DNA of 64,000 nt from Pleurotus ostreatus/Saccharomyces cerevisiae fusant (GCA_024196135.1 JAMQCK010000009.1:186001-250000), one strand, 5' to 3'. Counted from the stretch's first letter, positions 30,912 to 42,576 are shown. The notes: generated from the letters alone by a model not told the origin. Translations and numbers: made by a program.

Positions 30912-33900
30912 ATGAGTCTCTTCCGCAACCACGGCGTCATCATCGCCTCCCTCTTCCTCCCCGAGACCGCCGTGCTCGGAGAGGAGATCCCAGAAACGCC
31001 AGAGAAGGCCCCGATCACTGAAGAGGCCGCCGCGGCCCTCACGCCCCAGCCCCTACGCGGCGGTCCCCTAAAGAGTATCGTAGAGGATCTGAAGGACAAG
31101 GTGCGCACCGATCGCGATATGACGGAGTCCGCAAGCTGATCGGACGATCCCCAGACGCGCCATGGCACGCCGTCCCTCTCACCGCGTGAAGAGCCCGGGA
31201 ACCCCTTTGCGGGATTCAATCGCACTGCTACGACCAACACCCTGCGCGCGGTGTCGAAGGCCGTCGGGGAGCTTCCAGAGGCGCAGCGTCCGCCGCTGTC
31301 GCGCGGCCCGACAGGCCCGGGCGCGCAATCAGCGCATATGAATGCGACGCTGAGGCGCCAGCTGTCCGCCGCGACGTCCCCGACGCGCATGCAGCGCCGC
31401 CACTCGCGCTCGCAGTCGCAGGCGCGGCGATCGGGCGAGCAGAACGGCACCACGAATGTCGAACCTTGGCACGTCGAGTCCAACCCGCACTGCAATGGCG
31501 GACTCCGCAATGCGATCGAGTCCGTCGGCACGCGCCTCAAGCGCAAGGTCTGGGTTGGCACGCTCGGTATGCAGACAGACTCTTGCTCGCCGAAGCTTCG
31601 TCGCGATATCGATCGTCGGATGGCCAAGGACCACCAAAGCTTGCCCGTCTGGATTCCGGACGACGAGTTTGAGAAGTGCTACGATGAGTTCTGCCATCAG
31701 GTCCTATGGCCGTGCCTGCACTATGTCATCCCCGACGCCCCCAAGACCACCCAGTTCTTCCAGTCGTCCGCCTTTAAGCAGTATGTCGCCGTGAACAAGC
31801 GCTTCGCCGACGTCATTGCCGACAACTGGCAAGAGGGCGATGTCAGTAAGTAAATCCCTCGCCCATCCCGTCCTCCTCGCTCACTTATCGCTAGTCTTCG
31901 TGAACGACTATCACCTTATGATGCTACCCCTCCTCCTTCGCCAGCACCCCAAGCTCCCGCACAACGTCCCCATCGGCTTCTTCATGCACGTCGCCTTCCC
32001 CTCCAGCGAGATCTTCAAAGTCCTCCCCATGCGTCACGAGCTGCTCAAAGGCGTCCTCGGCGCCGACCTCGTCGGATTCCAGACCGCCAACTTCGCGCGC
32101 CACTTCCGCCAGACCGTCTCGCGCATACTGTCCTACGAGGCGCTGCCCAAGGGCATCCAGGTCCCCGACGGCCCCGTGCCCGGCCCGCAGCCCAACGGCT
32201 CGACCAAGGGCCGCTTCGTCGACGTCGGCGTGTACCCGATGGGCATCGACGTGAACCAGCTGGAGAAGCGGAAGAAGGACCCGGAGGTGGCGGAGTGGGT
32301 GAACGTGCTGCAGCAGCGGTACGCGGGGATGAAGATGATCGTGGGGCGCGATAAGCTGGATGGGATCCAGGGTGTGAGGCAGAAGATCCAGGCGTTTGAC
32401 ATGTTCTTGGAGCGCAATCCGGAGTGGCAGGGTAAGGTGGTCCTGATCCAGGTTGCGCTGCAGACGACGGAGGCGAACGAGGTCGGCGGGGGCGTTAGCG
32501 ATTTGGTGGCGCATGTGAACTCGAAGTGAGTCGACTCCTTGGTTGGTTGCTTCGCAGAGTTGCTCATGAGAATACAGATTCTCGACGCTCACCTATCAGC
32601 CCATTGTCTTCCTGCACACCCAGGATCTCACCTTCTCGCAGTACCTTGCCCTCTTGACAGTCGCAGATGTCTTCCTCGTGACCAGTCAGCCTCATTCTAT
32701 CGGATGTATACGTTCGATCGCTCAACTGCCTTCTCCAGGTCTTCGCGAGGGTATGGCCCTTCGTGCGCACGAATTCGTCGAATGCCAAGAGGGTCGCCAC
32801 CGTCCTCTCGTCCTCAGCGAGGTTCGTCACACCTTCCTCATCTTCTCTTTCACGCCCCTTCTGACCCCCACACCAGTTCACCGGCAGCTACAGCTACAGC
32901 GGCTTCCGTTCCTGCATCGCCATCAACCCCTGGGACGCCCGCGGCACCTCCTCCGCGCTCGCCCAGGCGCTCACCATGTCCGACGACGAGGCGCTCTCCC
33001 GCTGGGAGGACCTCCACAACCACGTCATCACGCAGACCGCGCAGGCGTTCGTCACCTCGTTCCTCTCGCGCTGCGTGCGCGCGCACCTGGAACACATCCA
33101 GCCGGATGTGGAGGACGTGACGGTGCTGGATGCGCATAGGGTGGTGCCGAGGTATAAGCATTCGTCGAAGCGGATGCTGTTTATTGATTTGGAGGGGACG
33201 TTGTATAAGAGGTGGGTGGATGGATTATGCGTAAGAAGGGGCGGAGGGACTGATTTATGTTGAAGGGATGTGTCGAGGGATGCGCTGCTAGACAACCGGT
33301 TTGACCCCCCGGAGGCGGCGCTCGAGATTCTGGAGAAGCTGGTTGCAGACAAGCGCAATGAGGTATGCTTCTCCTCTGTTTCTGGACCTAAGAAGGAGCT
33401 CATGTTTGAAGGTCTGGCTTATGAGCGGCCTGCCGAGGAGCGTCCTGCAGAGGATCGCAGACAGGATTCCGAGGCTGGGTATCATGTGAGTTCGTTCGAC
33501 CAGACAGCGAGAGCAGACGTTGATCGAATATCAGCGCCGAGAACGGGTGCTTCATCAAGACCCTCGGCTCTGGCCCCAACAACACGGGCGAGTGGATCAA
33601 CATGGTCGCGAACTTCAACTTGACGTGGAAGACGTCCGCGCTGGAGATCCTGAACTACGTGCGTCAACTCGCTCATCTACTGCAAACGCAACGTCTGACC
33701 TGCTCTACAGTTCACCGAGCGCACGCCCGGTGCGGTCGTCGAGGAGCGCGAAGCATCGCTCGTCTGGCGCTTCTGGACTGACCCTTCGAAGCCGACTGAC
33801 TCGCCCGACCGCCAGTGGGCGCGCTGGCAGGCGGCGGAGGCGCAGAATCATATCTTTGACAGGTAAGCTTGCTCCTTTGCACTTGCTTTAGATTGTCGCT

Positions 33901-34321
33901 TACCATTCCCTTTTCAGCCTTGGCGAGCGCTTCGGCCTGCGCATCATCCCCGGCGCGAACTCCTTCCTCGTCCTGCCGAACAACATCTCGCGCTCGACCG
34001 CGGTCGGCGCGATCATGCACCCCGGCGGTCCCGCGCACTCGCCCCTGGCGGGCCGCGCGGCGTGGATGAGAGATGTGGACGGTGGGCTGGATCCGGGAGG
34101 TAAGTGTTCAAGCATGTGTACGCGACATGGAAGCTAACATCTTCTCTACAGACCTCGACTTTGCGCTCGTCATCAGCGGCGATGAGAAGCTTCTGCGCCG
34201 GATGAACGATTTCGACCAGGCAGAGACGTGCTCGACGAGCGGGAAGGGCACGGAGGCGCGGTGGAAGCTCGACCCCGAAGAGGTGCTGAATGTACTCGGG
34301 GCGTTTGTGAAGGCGACTTGA
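30912..34321 (+). CDS. TPS3: Trehalose synthase complex regulatory subunit (TPS3/TSL1-like)
   Basis: ATG at 30912, TGA at 34319-34321, about eleven exons. The N-terminus (GVIIASLFLPETAVLGEE) matches the start of TPS3/TSL1 proteins. A disordered Ser/Arg linker precedes the GT20 domain: ESNPHCNGGLRNAIESVG, KVWVGTLGM, VIFVNDYHLMMLPLLL, GFFMHVAFPSSEIFKVLPMR, GADLVGFQTANFARHF, VGRDKLDGIQGVRQKIQAF, VADVFLVTS, EGMALRAHEFVECQE. The HAD phosphatase domain follows, with motif I as FIDLEGTL instead of DxDGT and a final SGDEKLL where catalytic enzymes have GDDxxD. These changes, and LREGM in place of the usual LRDGM, indicate a non-catalytic partner that scaffolds the trehalose-6-phosphate synthase/phosphatase complex in the cytosol. 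The first intron (31101-31154, 54 nt) removes an in-frame TGA. A short upstream exon cannot be excluded. Confidence 0.88.
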
Positions 34322-35205
34322 GGGTCATATGAGTTCGGGCTGCTTCGCCAGTGAGAGATAGCCGCCTGAGAAGGGGATGGAGAGAAAGCCGTAAGACACG
34401 AAGCGGCGCGCTGATGTCGCCGCGTTGTACAATTCTGAATAACCTCCTAGAGTAGATTCGCATGTTGTATCCATTAGCACTGTACTCGATGTATACATGT
34501 AACTTGCTGTGCTTGCAATAGAAGGGTTGGGACCTTAGTGAGATGGGTCAATTGGTTCTTTTATGGGAAAATCGAAGGTGGTAGGTCCATGTTTACTGTT
34601 GTGATGACCAGCGGAGATCAGTGAGTGCCAATTCCTTCTCATGCTTGTCTTGTGCGTTCATGTGCAGATTCAGAAACTCTTCAGCCTATAAACTTTGCAT
34701 TTTCAGCGATCACCTTCGAGAATACCATGTCGCGCTGAGGTCGCCTGCGAACTGTTGAGCTTGAGGCGACCGTGCGGGTTCAAAGGCCTGTTCTTAAAAC
34801 AAGGTTGGGACGAGGTACGCGGTCGCTTCGGTTTCACCCGCGTTCGAAACAGCCTGCATCCGACGTCGGTTCTCGAGTGCGGGATGCTTCTCTGCTTCCT
34901 CACTATGTCCTCCCTCGTGACACTATGCCCGAAGACGACGGCGAAAGTGCGCCCCTCTGCGTACCCCTCCGCGACTCTGCTTGACCTTTCCGCGCCTCAC
35001 GGCGCGCGATGACCAAAATCTAGAAAGAGTGTGCACCCGGGCAACGCTCACCGGGCGCTAATCCACGGGTTACGTTGCCTCGAGATGTCTGCTGCGTCAA
35101 ATTTATCTTTGGCCCTTGGCGTAGTCGAGGCTGTACAACGTTCGCAGCACATTCGACGGCCCTGGCGGGTGACCTCCGCGGACTCCAGCAGTCGACGACG
35201 AGAGA
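34322..35205. other. Intergenic: TPS3 3' flank and hydrolase D upstream region
   Basis: No supported gene. An open frame at 34695-35012 lacks protein-like features. Confidence 0.5.
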
Positions 35206-35213
35206 TATAAAGG
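35206..35213 (+). promoter_or_regulatory. TATA-like box of hydrolase D
   Basis: TATAAAGG, 56 nt upstream of the ATG at 35269, followed by CGGAGGG. It matches the box of copy C. Confidence 0.65.
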
Positions 35214-35268
35214 CGGAGGGTATTCGGGATCAGTTCTCGACCTACCTTTCACCGCTCAGACCATTGGC

Positions 35269-37384
35269 ATGGCGCCGACGGTGGGTTTGTTCGCTGCTGC
35301 CATCGTCGCTGGACAAGTGCTCGGCGCACTCGGAGCCTCCTCGAGCACAGTATGTACTCTCACTTCAGGACGTGCGCATCCCAACCAATCGGCCATTCCA
35401 GCATAACTCGACGATAGACTGGTTCTCATGTGGCCAGTTCGACCCTCAGTATAGCGCTGGCGACGCCCAGAACATTACATGTGGCTACTATGAAGTGCCC
35501 CTCGACTACGCCGACGACTCCGTGGGCACCGCAAAGTTGGCCGTAGTCAAATACCCTGCTACCGGGGAACGCACCGGCACCCTGTTCGTAAATCCTGGTA
35601 TGTCCTCATCGTTCGGGATTGAATTCATCTTCTAATGCCCTTTAGGTGGCCCGGGAGGCTCCGGCGTCGCATACGTATTTGCGTATGGCGCGAACCTCAG
35701 TGCCATCACGGGTGGCAACTACGATATCGTCTCTTGGGATCCGCGAGGGTCCGACGGATTTACGGAGCCTGGCCCGCCTGCTTGCTTCAACAACGCCGCC
35801 GACTACTACGCGTACTACAACGGCACCCTCCAGGTGTCCGGAATCGAGATCAGGGGCAATCTCAGCGACGATGGCCAGGTCGCCGAGCTCTACACCCATG
35901 TCGACGAGATGCAGGCCAAGCTTATAGGCGAAGGGCAGCGCTGCGCCGCGAACAAGAACGGAGACAAGCTTCAATATATCGGAACGGCGGCCACAGCTCG
36001 TGACATCGTATCCCTCGCGGACTACTTCGAGCCTGGCGTGCAAGAGATTAATTACTGGGGAATTTCGTACGGGACGATGCTTGGGATCACCTTCGTTAAC
36101 AGTGAGAGTCCCGAGGCCCCATTGATGAGCGTTGAGAACTTACCATACTCCAGTGTTTCCCGAACGCGTCGGACGTGTCGTCCTGGACGGCTGCATGGGT
36201 ATGTCTCTTCGACCACACACAACAAGACATTGAAGTAACCCCTGCAGATCCCATTCTGTACATGGACAAACCGAGCACTGAGGTTCGTTCGTCCTATTGC
36301 TGCGCGTTTCTTTATGAATCGTTCGTAGTATTACCCCAACGGCCTCGCATCAAGCGAGGCGACCTTCGCTGGTTTCGCCGCCGGTTGTGCCAAGGCTGGA
36401 AAGACAGCTTGCCCGCTCGTGCAGAGCGACAACGATACGGCCGCGGATGTCGAGAAGCACTTCCATGACCTGCTTGACGTAGGTCCTTCACTTGTTGACC
36501 AACACGCCTCAGCTCATTCCATCTCATAGCTCGCTCACAACCTCACTGTCTCCGGCGCCGACATGAGCGCGGTGCCTACATCCGCCGAAGCTCGCGCCGA
36601 CCTCTACACCATCATGTACTTCACCCAACTATGGCACTCGGCCGCAACCCTCATCAACGACTGGGAGACCGCCCTCGAGGCGCTCGCTGCCAACCAAAGC
36701 GTGCCGGCAGACATCGCCGCGGAGCTCGCGTCCTTCAAGACCAATTTCAGCGCGGTGCCCTCGTATGCGGAGCAGGCGATCTACTGCAGCGACGTCGTCG
36801 ACGCGGGGAATATGACGATGCGGGACGGCTTCGACACCATCGTGTCGGCGTCAGCGAACGTGTCGCCTCTGTTCGGGCCGCGGTGGGGTGATCCTGGCAA
36901 TGCGTGTTTTGCCTGGCCGGCGCGTGCGGTCGAGCGCTATACGGGTCCCTGGGATAAGAAGCTCAAGAACAAGATTCTCATCATTGGGAACACGGTGAGT
37001 TGGTCAGGTCCTGACACTATCGCGTCGACTGACAGTTATGACACTACAGGCCGACCCGATCACACCCTTCGAGAACGCTCAGCTCATGACCAAGTTGCTC
37101 GGAGACAGCGCCGTTCTTGTGAAGCAGGACGGATTCGGACATACGTCGCTCGGGGAGATGTCGACCTGCACATACGGGCTCATCAACACGTACCTCACCA
37201 ATGGCTCGGTAAGCAGTTCCTATAGCTCTTTGGCACGCAAGTCTGACGCGAACCTCTTCAGCTCCCAGAAAACAATGATACATTGTGCGAGATCGATGCC
37301 GATGTTGTTCTTTTCCCCAACTCACCGGTGACGCAAGCCGACATAGCAACGTTGCAGAGCATGATCGCCGCTGTGGATGTCTAG
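35269..37384 (+). CDS. Secreted TAP-like serine alpha/beta-hydrolase, copy D (dispersed, opposite strand)
   Basis: ATG at 35269, TAG at 37382-37384. Signal peptide MAPTVGLFAAAIVAGQVLGA; the first intron is 35350-35401. Exon 2 carries TIDWFSCGQFDPQYSAGD and NITCGYYEVPLDYADDS. Exon 3 (35646-36101) carries GGPGGSGVAY, VSWDPRGSDGFTEPG and the nucleophile WGISYGT near residue 230. Later exons give MFPERVGRVVLDGCM, YYPNGLASSEATFAGFAAGC, the TAP-like domain (LKNKILIIGNT), Asp in DPITPF and His in GFGHTSL. The last exon reads LPENNDTLCEIDADVVLFPN and ends MIAAVDV. The intron pattern is the same as in copies A-C, about 21 kb away on the other strand. Closest to copy B. Intact; the separation and inversion imply rearrangement or dispersed duplication after the family formed. 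Confidence 0.9.
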
Positions 37385-37517
37385 GTTTTCCTTCATGCGT
37401 GTGTGTAACTCGCGAGCTCGTGCTTGTATTCGGGCTGCCTCATGACAATGCATGTAGACGTCCTGTCCTACATATGTAGTACTCCATACAGAGCTATGAA
37501 AGTTCAGACTTTTATCT

Positions 37518-39284
37518 TCACAGGACGGGGGCTCTGGCCCCTCTCGCTCGATCTCGGACCGTGTACTGCCGCTCTATCCACCCAGTAGCTGTCTGCTTGA
37601 CCTCCACCTCGTCCGCCTTGTCGTCCCGCTCGCAAGGCGTCACCCGGTACCGATGGCTAAGCTTCATCTCCAGGATCCAGTAAAATCCATGATGCTCGCC
37701 ACTGGGCCACTTCACTTGGTCCGGCTCGCCCTCCCTGATAATCAGCTCCTGGAGTCGTGTCCCCTTTGCTGTAATCGCGCGCCATATATCGCACGCCTGG
37801 GAGTTGTTGAACTCAGCATAACGCTTCAGCCGACTGTGTATCGAGGCCAGGTCTTCAGGCCACTGCTCCTCCGGAAGCGCGCGGCCGCTATGTTCCCCTA
37901 ACGCGCTGTACAAGTGCAGCCCAAGGTCATGGTTAAGCGTGGCGCGCCGCAAGCGGGGCGGGCGCGCGAGGATCTCGCACACGGCGTCGAGGTGCTGCTC
38001 AGGCGCGTCCGAGTCTTGGTCGATGTCGATCCCGAGATCCTCGAGCAGATGGCAGGCAGCACGGATGGCAGCGATCTCTGCGAGCGTGAGCACGCGACGC
38101 GGTGGGTGGCCCGTCATTTCTGGGTATGGCTCGTGCTGGTGGATGTGCAACTTGCGGAGGGTTGGCCCGTGGCGGGATAGCACGGGGGACAGGTCGGACA
38201 GGGCATCGCGCGGACCATATATGGTCAGGGATTCCAACGGAGGGACTTGAGCGAAGAATATGTCGACGTTGGCTATTACGTGTTCGGTCTTGCGTTCGAC
38301 AGTATCGAAGCCCGCGTACTCCAATGGCTCAAACAGCAGCTCAACGTGTTTGAGCGCCGACAGCGACGCGCCGATCCCACCATCCCAATATTCATCGATG
38401 CGCAACAGACCCAGTGACTCGATGCGGTCGAGGTTCACGTACTCGAGCAGCATGGTGAGGGCGTCTTCGCCGTCGACGTATATCTCCCGGATATCCCTCT
38501 TTGGGTAGTCCTCAGAGAAAAAAGTGTTGTACTTCGCCGCCCAATGCTCGTGGGCGTAGATACCCCCGTACTGCTCCAGCACCAGTGGCTCGTAGCGCAC
38601 GCTCTGCAGATCCGGCGCGCTCCGCACGAGGCGAAGAAACGCCGGCCAGCGGAGGTCCTCCATCCCGTGTCTGTACACCGGATGGAAGGCGTGCAGGGAC
38701 CGCAGGGCGGGCGATCCGACGAGCACCGCCTCGTCTGCGTCCGAGGCATCGAGCTGCGGCGCCTTGCGCGTCCAGTCGAGGAGGTGGAGCCGCACAGGAG
38801 ACTTGCAAGCATGTATGGCTTCGACGAGGGCGCGCGGGATCGGCATCGGGCAGTCGAATGTCACGGACCGGAGGTGCACTAGACGTGGGAGGAGGCGAAC
38901 CAAGTTGTCCCAATCGACCCAGTCCATGGACGAGTAGGAGCGTAAGTTGAGGTTGTCAACAAGCCTCGGTGCGTGTATAACAACGTGATGAGCGTGCTCG
39001 CATACGATCCCACCACAAGTGAGCCATTCTGCGAGGCGGGCGGCGGTCTCTCGAAACCCGTCCTCAGAGAAATCGAGGAAGCAGCGGCGGACGGTGTGAG
39101 GCAGAACAATTTCGTGTAATAGCTTGTTTGTCCTGAGCAGATCAAAGATGCTGTTCCTCGAGGTTTCGTGTAGCTGTAGGTGAGTGAGAAGGGCCGTAGA
39201 TCTGTTGGCGATGCATGCGTGACTAACTTCGTGAACAACGGTCTCGATGAGCTCGCGTGGCAAAGCTAGGAAGGAATTTGCCAT
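37518..39284 (-). CDS. F-box-like protein with leucine-rich C-terminal part
   Basis: Single-exon frame of about 588 codons, ATG at 39284 (MANSFLALPRELIETVVHEV), TGA at 37518-37520. The first ~45 residues resemble an F-box helix set (LPRELIETVV...LHETSRNSIFDLLRTNKLLHE). The remainder has irregular Leu-rich repeats of the kind seen in basidiomycete F-box/LRR proteins (LVRLLPRLVHLRSVTF, LRSLHAFHPVYRHGMEDL, IESLGLLRIDEYW, LRKLHIHQHE, LLEDLGIDID). Such proteins usually act as substrate receptors of SCF ubiquitin ligases; basidiomycetes carry many. Partner and target are unknown. Converges with hydrolase D with a 133-bp gap. Confidence 0.8.
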   Translation of the reverse strand: MANSFLALPRELIETVVHEVSHACIANRSTALLTHLQLHETSRNSIFDLLRTNKLLHEIVLPHTVRRCFLDFSEDGFRETAARLAEWLTCGGIVCEHAHHVVIHAPRLVDNLNLRSYSSMDWVDWDNLVRLLPRLVHLRSVTFDCPMPIPRALVEAIHACKSPVRLHLLDWTRKAPQLDASDADEAVLVGSPALRSLHAFHPVYRHGMEDLRWPAFLRLVRSAPDLQSVRYEPLVLEQYGGIYAHEHWAAKYNTFFSEDYPKRDIREIYVDGEDALTMLLEYVNLDRIESLGLLRIDEYWDGGIGASLSALKHVELLFEPLEYAGFDTVERKTEHVIANVDIFFAQVPPLESLTIYGPRDALSDLSPVLSRHGPTLRKLHIHQHEPYPEMTGHPPRRVLTLAEIAAIRAACHLLEDLGIDIDQDSDAPEQHLDAVCEILARPPRLRRATLNHDLGLHLYSALGEHSGRALPEEQWPEDLASIHSRLKRYAEFNNSQACDIWRAITAKGTRLQELIIREGEPDQVKWPSGEHHGFYWILEMKLSHRYRVTPCERDDKADEVEVKQTATGWIERQYTVRDRARGARAPVL

Positions 39285-39700
39285 CGTTACATTAGCGGAA
39301 ATCAATAACAGAAATTGAAATGCGTAAGAAAGTCGAGGGCGTTGTCAGAGCTCCTTGACGGTAGGGAGAAGACGAGTTCGGCGTGCAGACGAGTTGTCGC
39401 CACGATGCACATCGTGGGAAATTTTATCACGTGTAACTTGAACTGCTCACGTGCCTGACGATCGTGCATGGTGCTCCAGACGTTGCAACCGTTATGGTCT
39501 CAAAGGAAGACGAGCGGTATATTCCCTAGAGAGATACTCTATATCTATAAGCACGGAACCTTCCTCGCCTCCGTTGCCACTCGTAGCTCATAACAAACTT
39601 ACGATCAACACGGTCTACTGCCCACTCGGCGTCGATCAAAATCTCGTCGACTGCTTACCACCTTCCCATCTAATCTAAAACCCCACTCAGAAATTGGCGC
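39285..39700. other. Intergenic between the F-box gene and MDP-1
   Basis: Holds the F-box gene promoter and the MDP-1 3' flank. Nothing else recognised. Confidence 0.5.
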
Positions 39701-40686
39701 CTACTCATCGCCATCCCCAGCTGGATCTTCGACGACCTTCACAGGATGTCGGCGGCGCCACTCCGCGAGACCCTTCTCAAATGTCTGCAGGTCCATGCCG
39801 TTTCGAACGAGGCAGAAGGTGACGCCTGTTGCGGGACATCAGCCTTCGGTCTACGCGACAGGGTAACGGGTAGAAGTATGCTTGGCAGAAGACATACCGA
39901 GGCTCTCCACTTCACTGTTTCGATGCTCGTCATCGAAGAATAGCTGTGAGAATTTCAGACGGGTTAGAAGGCACGGACGGGGTATGAGGACTTACCATCT
40001 CATCGTACGGGATGCCAGTACGCTCATGGATCTTCTTGAAGTGCTTGAGCTTGGAACCTGGTAAAAATTAGTATTGGGCTTGCCATGTGTGCCCAGGGAC
40101 AGGATGGCATGCCTGGGTATATCTCCATCTCGTCGAAAAAGCTCTCTGCCTTCAGGACCTTGCCATCGGCATCGCCACGCTTGGGAGGCACAAGAAGCAA
40201 AGAGAGAGCTTGCCGGGCGCTAAAGAGCAGGGTGAGCGATTGATTCGAGGAAGAAAGGAGCAAGGAGACACACAGATTCGGGGCACTTGTCCGTGAAACG
40301 GCAGCGACAGTGACGCCAGCATCGCGTATGCGGTGAAGAATATCGGGAACTTGCTTGTAGAAGCAGATCACATCATTATGTCTGAAGAGAGGCGTTCAGA
40401 GGTTGTCAGAAGGCAGGAAGCCTTGGGGGTACGCGGTGTGCCACATACCGATCGCGAACTTCATTCAGCGCGTTCTTGTTGCGATGAAGAGGGCCTGGAA
40501 TGCGTTGTTGAGCCTGAGATTCCTGAAAGGAAGAAGGAGATCGCACCAGTAACATGCGTGTCTATCCAGAGATCCCAGAGGGTATAGCTGAGGCAAGCGA
40601 TCGTCAGGCGATGCGAAGTGCGGGGAGCGGGTGGTACGGACGGACTCGAGGTCAAAGGCGATGAGCTTAGGCATACGGGTAGTCAT
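39701..40686 (-). CDS. Magnesium-dependent phosphatase 1 (HAD superfamily)
   Basis: ATG at 40686 (MTTRMPKLIAFDL), TAG at 39701-39703, about six exons. After splicing, exon 1 joins exon 2 to give AFDLDYTLWDLWIDTHVT, the MDP-1 signature with the nucleophilic Asp and the DxDxT motif. Then follow LNEVRDR, VICFYKQVPDILHRIRDAGV, the Ser of AAVSRTSAP (motif II), RQALSLLLVP, AESFFDEMEIYPG, SKLKHFKKIHERTGIPYDEM, and LFFDDEHRNSEVESLG (motif III/IV). The C-terminus is FEKGLAEWRRRHPVKVVEDP. MDP-1 enzymes are soluble phosphatases active on protein tyrosine and sugar phosphates or fructosamine-6-phosphate. All HAD motifs are present. It shares a 258-bp upstream region with the mannosyltransferase gene. Confidence 0.88.
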
Positions 40687-40944
40687 GGTGAAAGACTGTC
40701 TATCGTGTACGTCTAGACTGAGGAGTTCAAGTGAGATGGTGAAGGTTCGCTGGAAAGAGGCCGAAGGGGACGCTGATGTGCCCCACCTGCACATGACGTC
40801 AGTGACGGTCACCATGCGATGGAACGCTCACGCCGAGATTGCCGCGGGACAGGCAGACGCGCAGCGCCAGCGCAGTCAGCCGAACATCACTCTTGCTCCC
40901 GACCGCCACCTTGAGCGAGCCCGCCCTCGCGAACGGCGCCAGCA
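40687..40944. promoter_or_regulatory. Short bidirectional promoter region, MDP-1 / KTR
   Basis: 258 bp between the divergent start codons at 40686 (minus) and 40945 (plus). Contains TGACGTCAGTGACG at 40795-40808, a perfect CRE/ATF-type TGACGTCA core. No TATA box seen. Confidence 0.5.
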
Positions 40945-42576
40945 ATGCACACATCCGCGCGCTATGTTATCCTCGCCCTCACCATCCTTGTGCGCGTCCC
41001 GCTCTTCGCTCCCCCGCGGCCTGCTGACCCCGCCCCCCGCAGATTTCCCTCCACTACATTCTTTCCTCGACACACGAAGCATACGGAAATGCCACGTCGA
41101 TCGACAGCCTCGCGTCCCGCCTGCGCGGCCGGCCATCCGACAAGGTGATCGTGCCCGAGGAGTACTACGACACTCCCGCAGTCCCCGGCACGAACCACTC
41201 GTCCCCCCACCACGACCGCCCGAGCGCGACGTTCGTCATCCTCGCGCGCAACTCGGACCTCGACAGCACAATACAGAGCGTGCGCAACGTCGAGGACCGC
41301 TTCAACCGCAAGTACAAGTACCCTTACGTCTTCCTCAATGACGAGCCCTTCTCGGAGGAGTTCAAGAGGTGCGTCTGACCGTACCCTGGTCCATTTGCCG
41401 ACGCTCACACGAGGAACAGCCGGCTCTCCAACATCATTAGCAGCACCGCTGAATTCGGCCTCGTTCCGCGCGAGCACTGGGTCCAGCCGGACTGGATCGA
41501 CGAGGAGAAGGCGTCTGCGTCGCGCAAGAAGATGGAGGAGGACAACATCATCTACGGCGGTAGCCTGTCCTACCGCAACATGTGCCGCTTCAACTCGGGC
41601 TTCTTCTTCCGGCACCCGCTGCTCGACAAATACCGCTGGTACTGGCGAATTGAGCCCGATGTGCAGTTCCACTGCGATCTGGACTTTGACCCGTTCGTGT
41701 ATATGCAGGAGAATAACAAAGTGTATGGTAAGTGCGCCTGTGATGTTGCTGGAACGCTCAGCTCATGCGCCCCCAGCTTTCACGATTGCGATGTACGAAT
41801 TCGAAGCTACGATCCCCACATTATGGAGCACCGTGAAAGGTCAGCTTGATTCCAGACGCTTCGCTCGTCCCACGCTGAACCTCATCGCTAGACTTCATCA
41901 AGGAGCACCCCGAGTACGTTGCAGAAGACAACGCGATGGGCTTCTTGTCAGACAACAACGGCGACTCGTATAACCTTTGCCATTGTGAGTACTTCCAGCA
42001 TACTTCCTGCCACACTACTCTGCCCTCGCTTTGCATCCTTTTCCACCTCTGCCATTTGCGCTATAATCACCAACACATCCCTCACTTATGCATTCCTACG
42101 CTCGTCTCCTGTGCGTAGAAGCAACTATGTACTGACACCAACCCCAGTCTGGTCCAACTTCGAGATCGCCGACCTCGAGTTCTGGCGCGGACCCGCGTAC
42201 ACCGCCTTTTTCGACTACCTCGACAAGCGCGGCGGGTTCTACTACGAGCGATGGGGCGACGCGCCCGTGCACTCGATCGCGGCGGCGCTGTTTGCGAAGA
42301 GGGAGCAGATTCAGTTCTTTGATGAGATTGGTGAGTGGTGGTTCAGTGGTGTTGTGTTTTCGAGTTTTCTGTTGTTCAGCGATTCCTTTTTTTGTTCTGT
42401 GATTATGTCGACTGCATACTGACACCACCATCCCAGGCTACTCCCACAACCCGTACACGCACTGTCCGCAAAGCGAGGCCAAGTGGCGCCGCGGGAAGTG
42501 CGCATGCGACCAGAAGCGCAGCTTTGACTACGACGGGTACTCGTGTATGAGGCAGTGGGATCGGATACAAGGTTGA
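40945..42576 (+). CDS. Alpha-1,2-mannosyltransferase, KRE2/MNT1/KTR family (GT15)
   Basis: ATG at 40945 ([15 protein letters not shown]), TGA at 42574-42576. A 53-nt intron (gtgcgc...ccgcag) joins exon 1 to [19 protein letters not shown], forming a type II membrane anchor and short stem. The catalytic domain follows: [91 protein letters not shown] (the EPxV motif with the probable nucleophilic/metal-binding Glu), [77 protein letters not shown], and [21 protein letters not shown]. Golgi enzyme adding alpha-1,2-mannose to O- and N-glycans from GDP-mannose. Complete; length fits the family. Confidence 0.93.

Noticed and set aside
33170..34321. TPS3 gene considered as a catalytic trehalose-6-phosphate phosphatase
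   Set aside because: The DxDGT and final GDDxxD motifs are altered and the N-terminus matches TPS3/TSL1.
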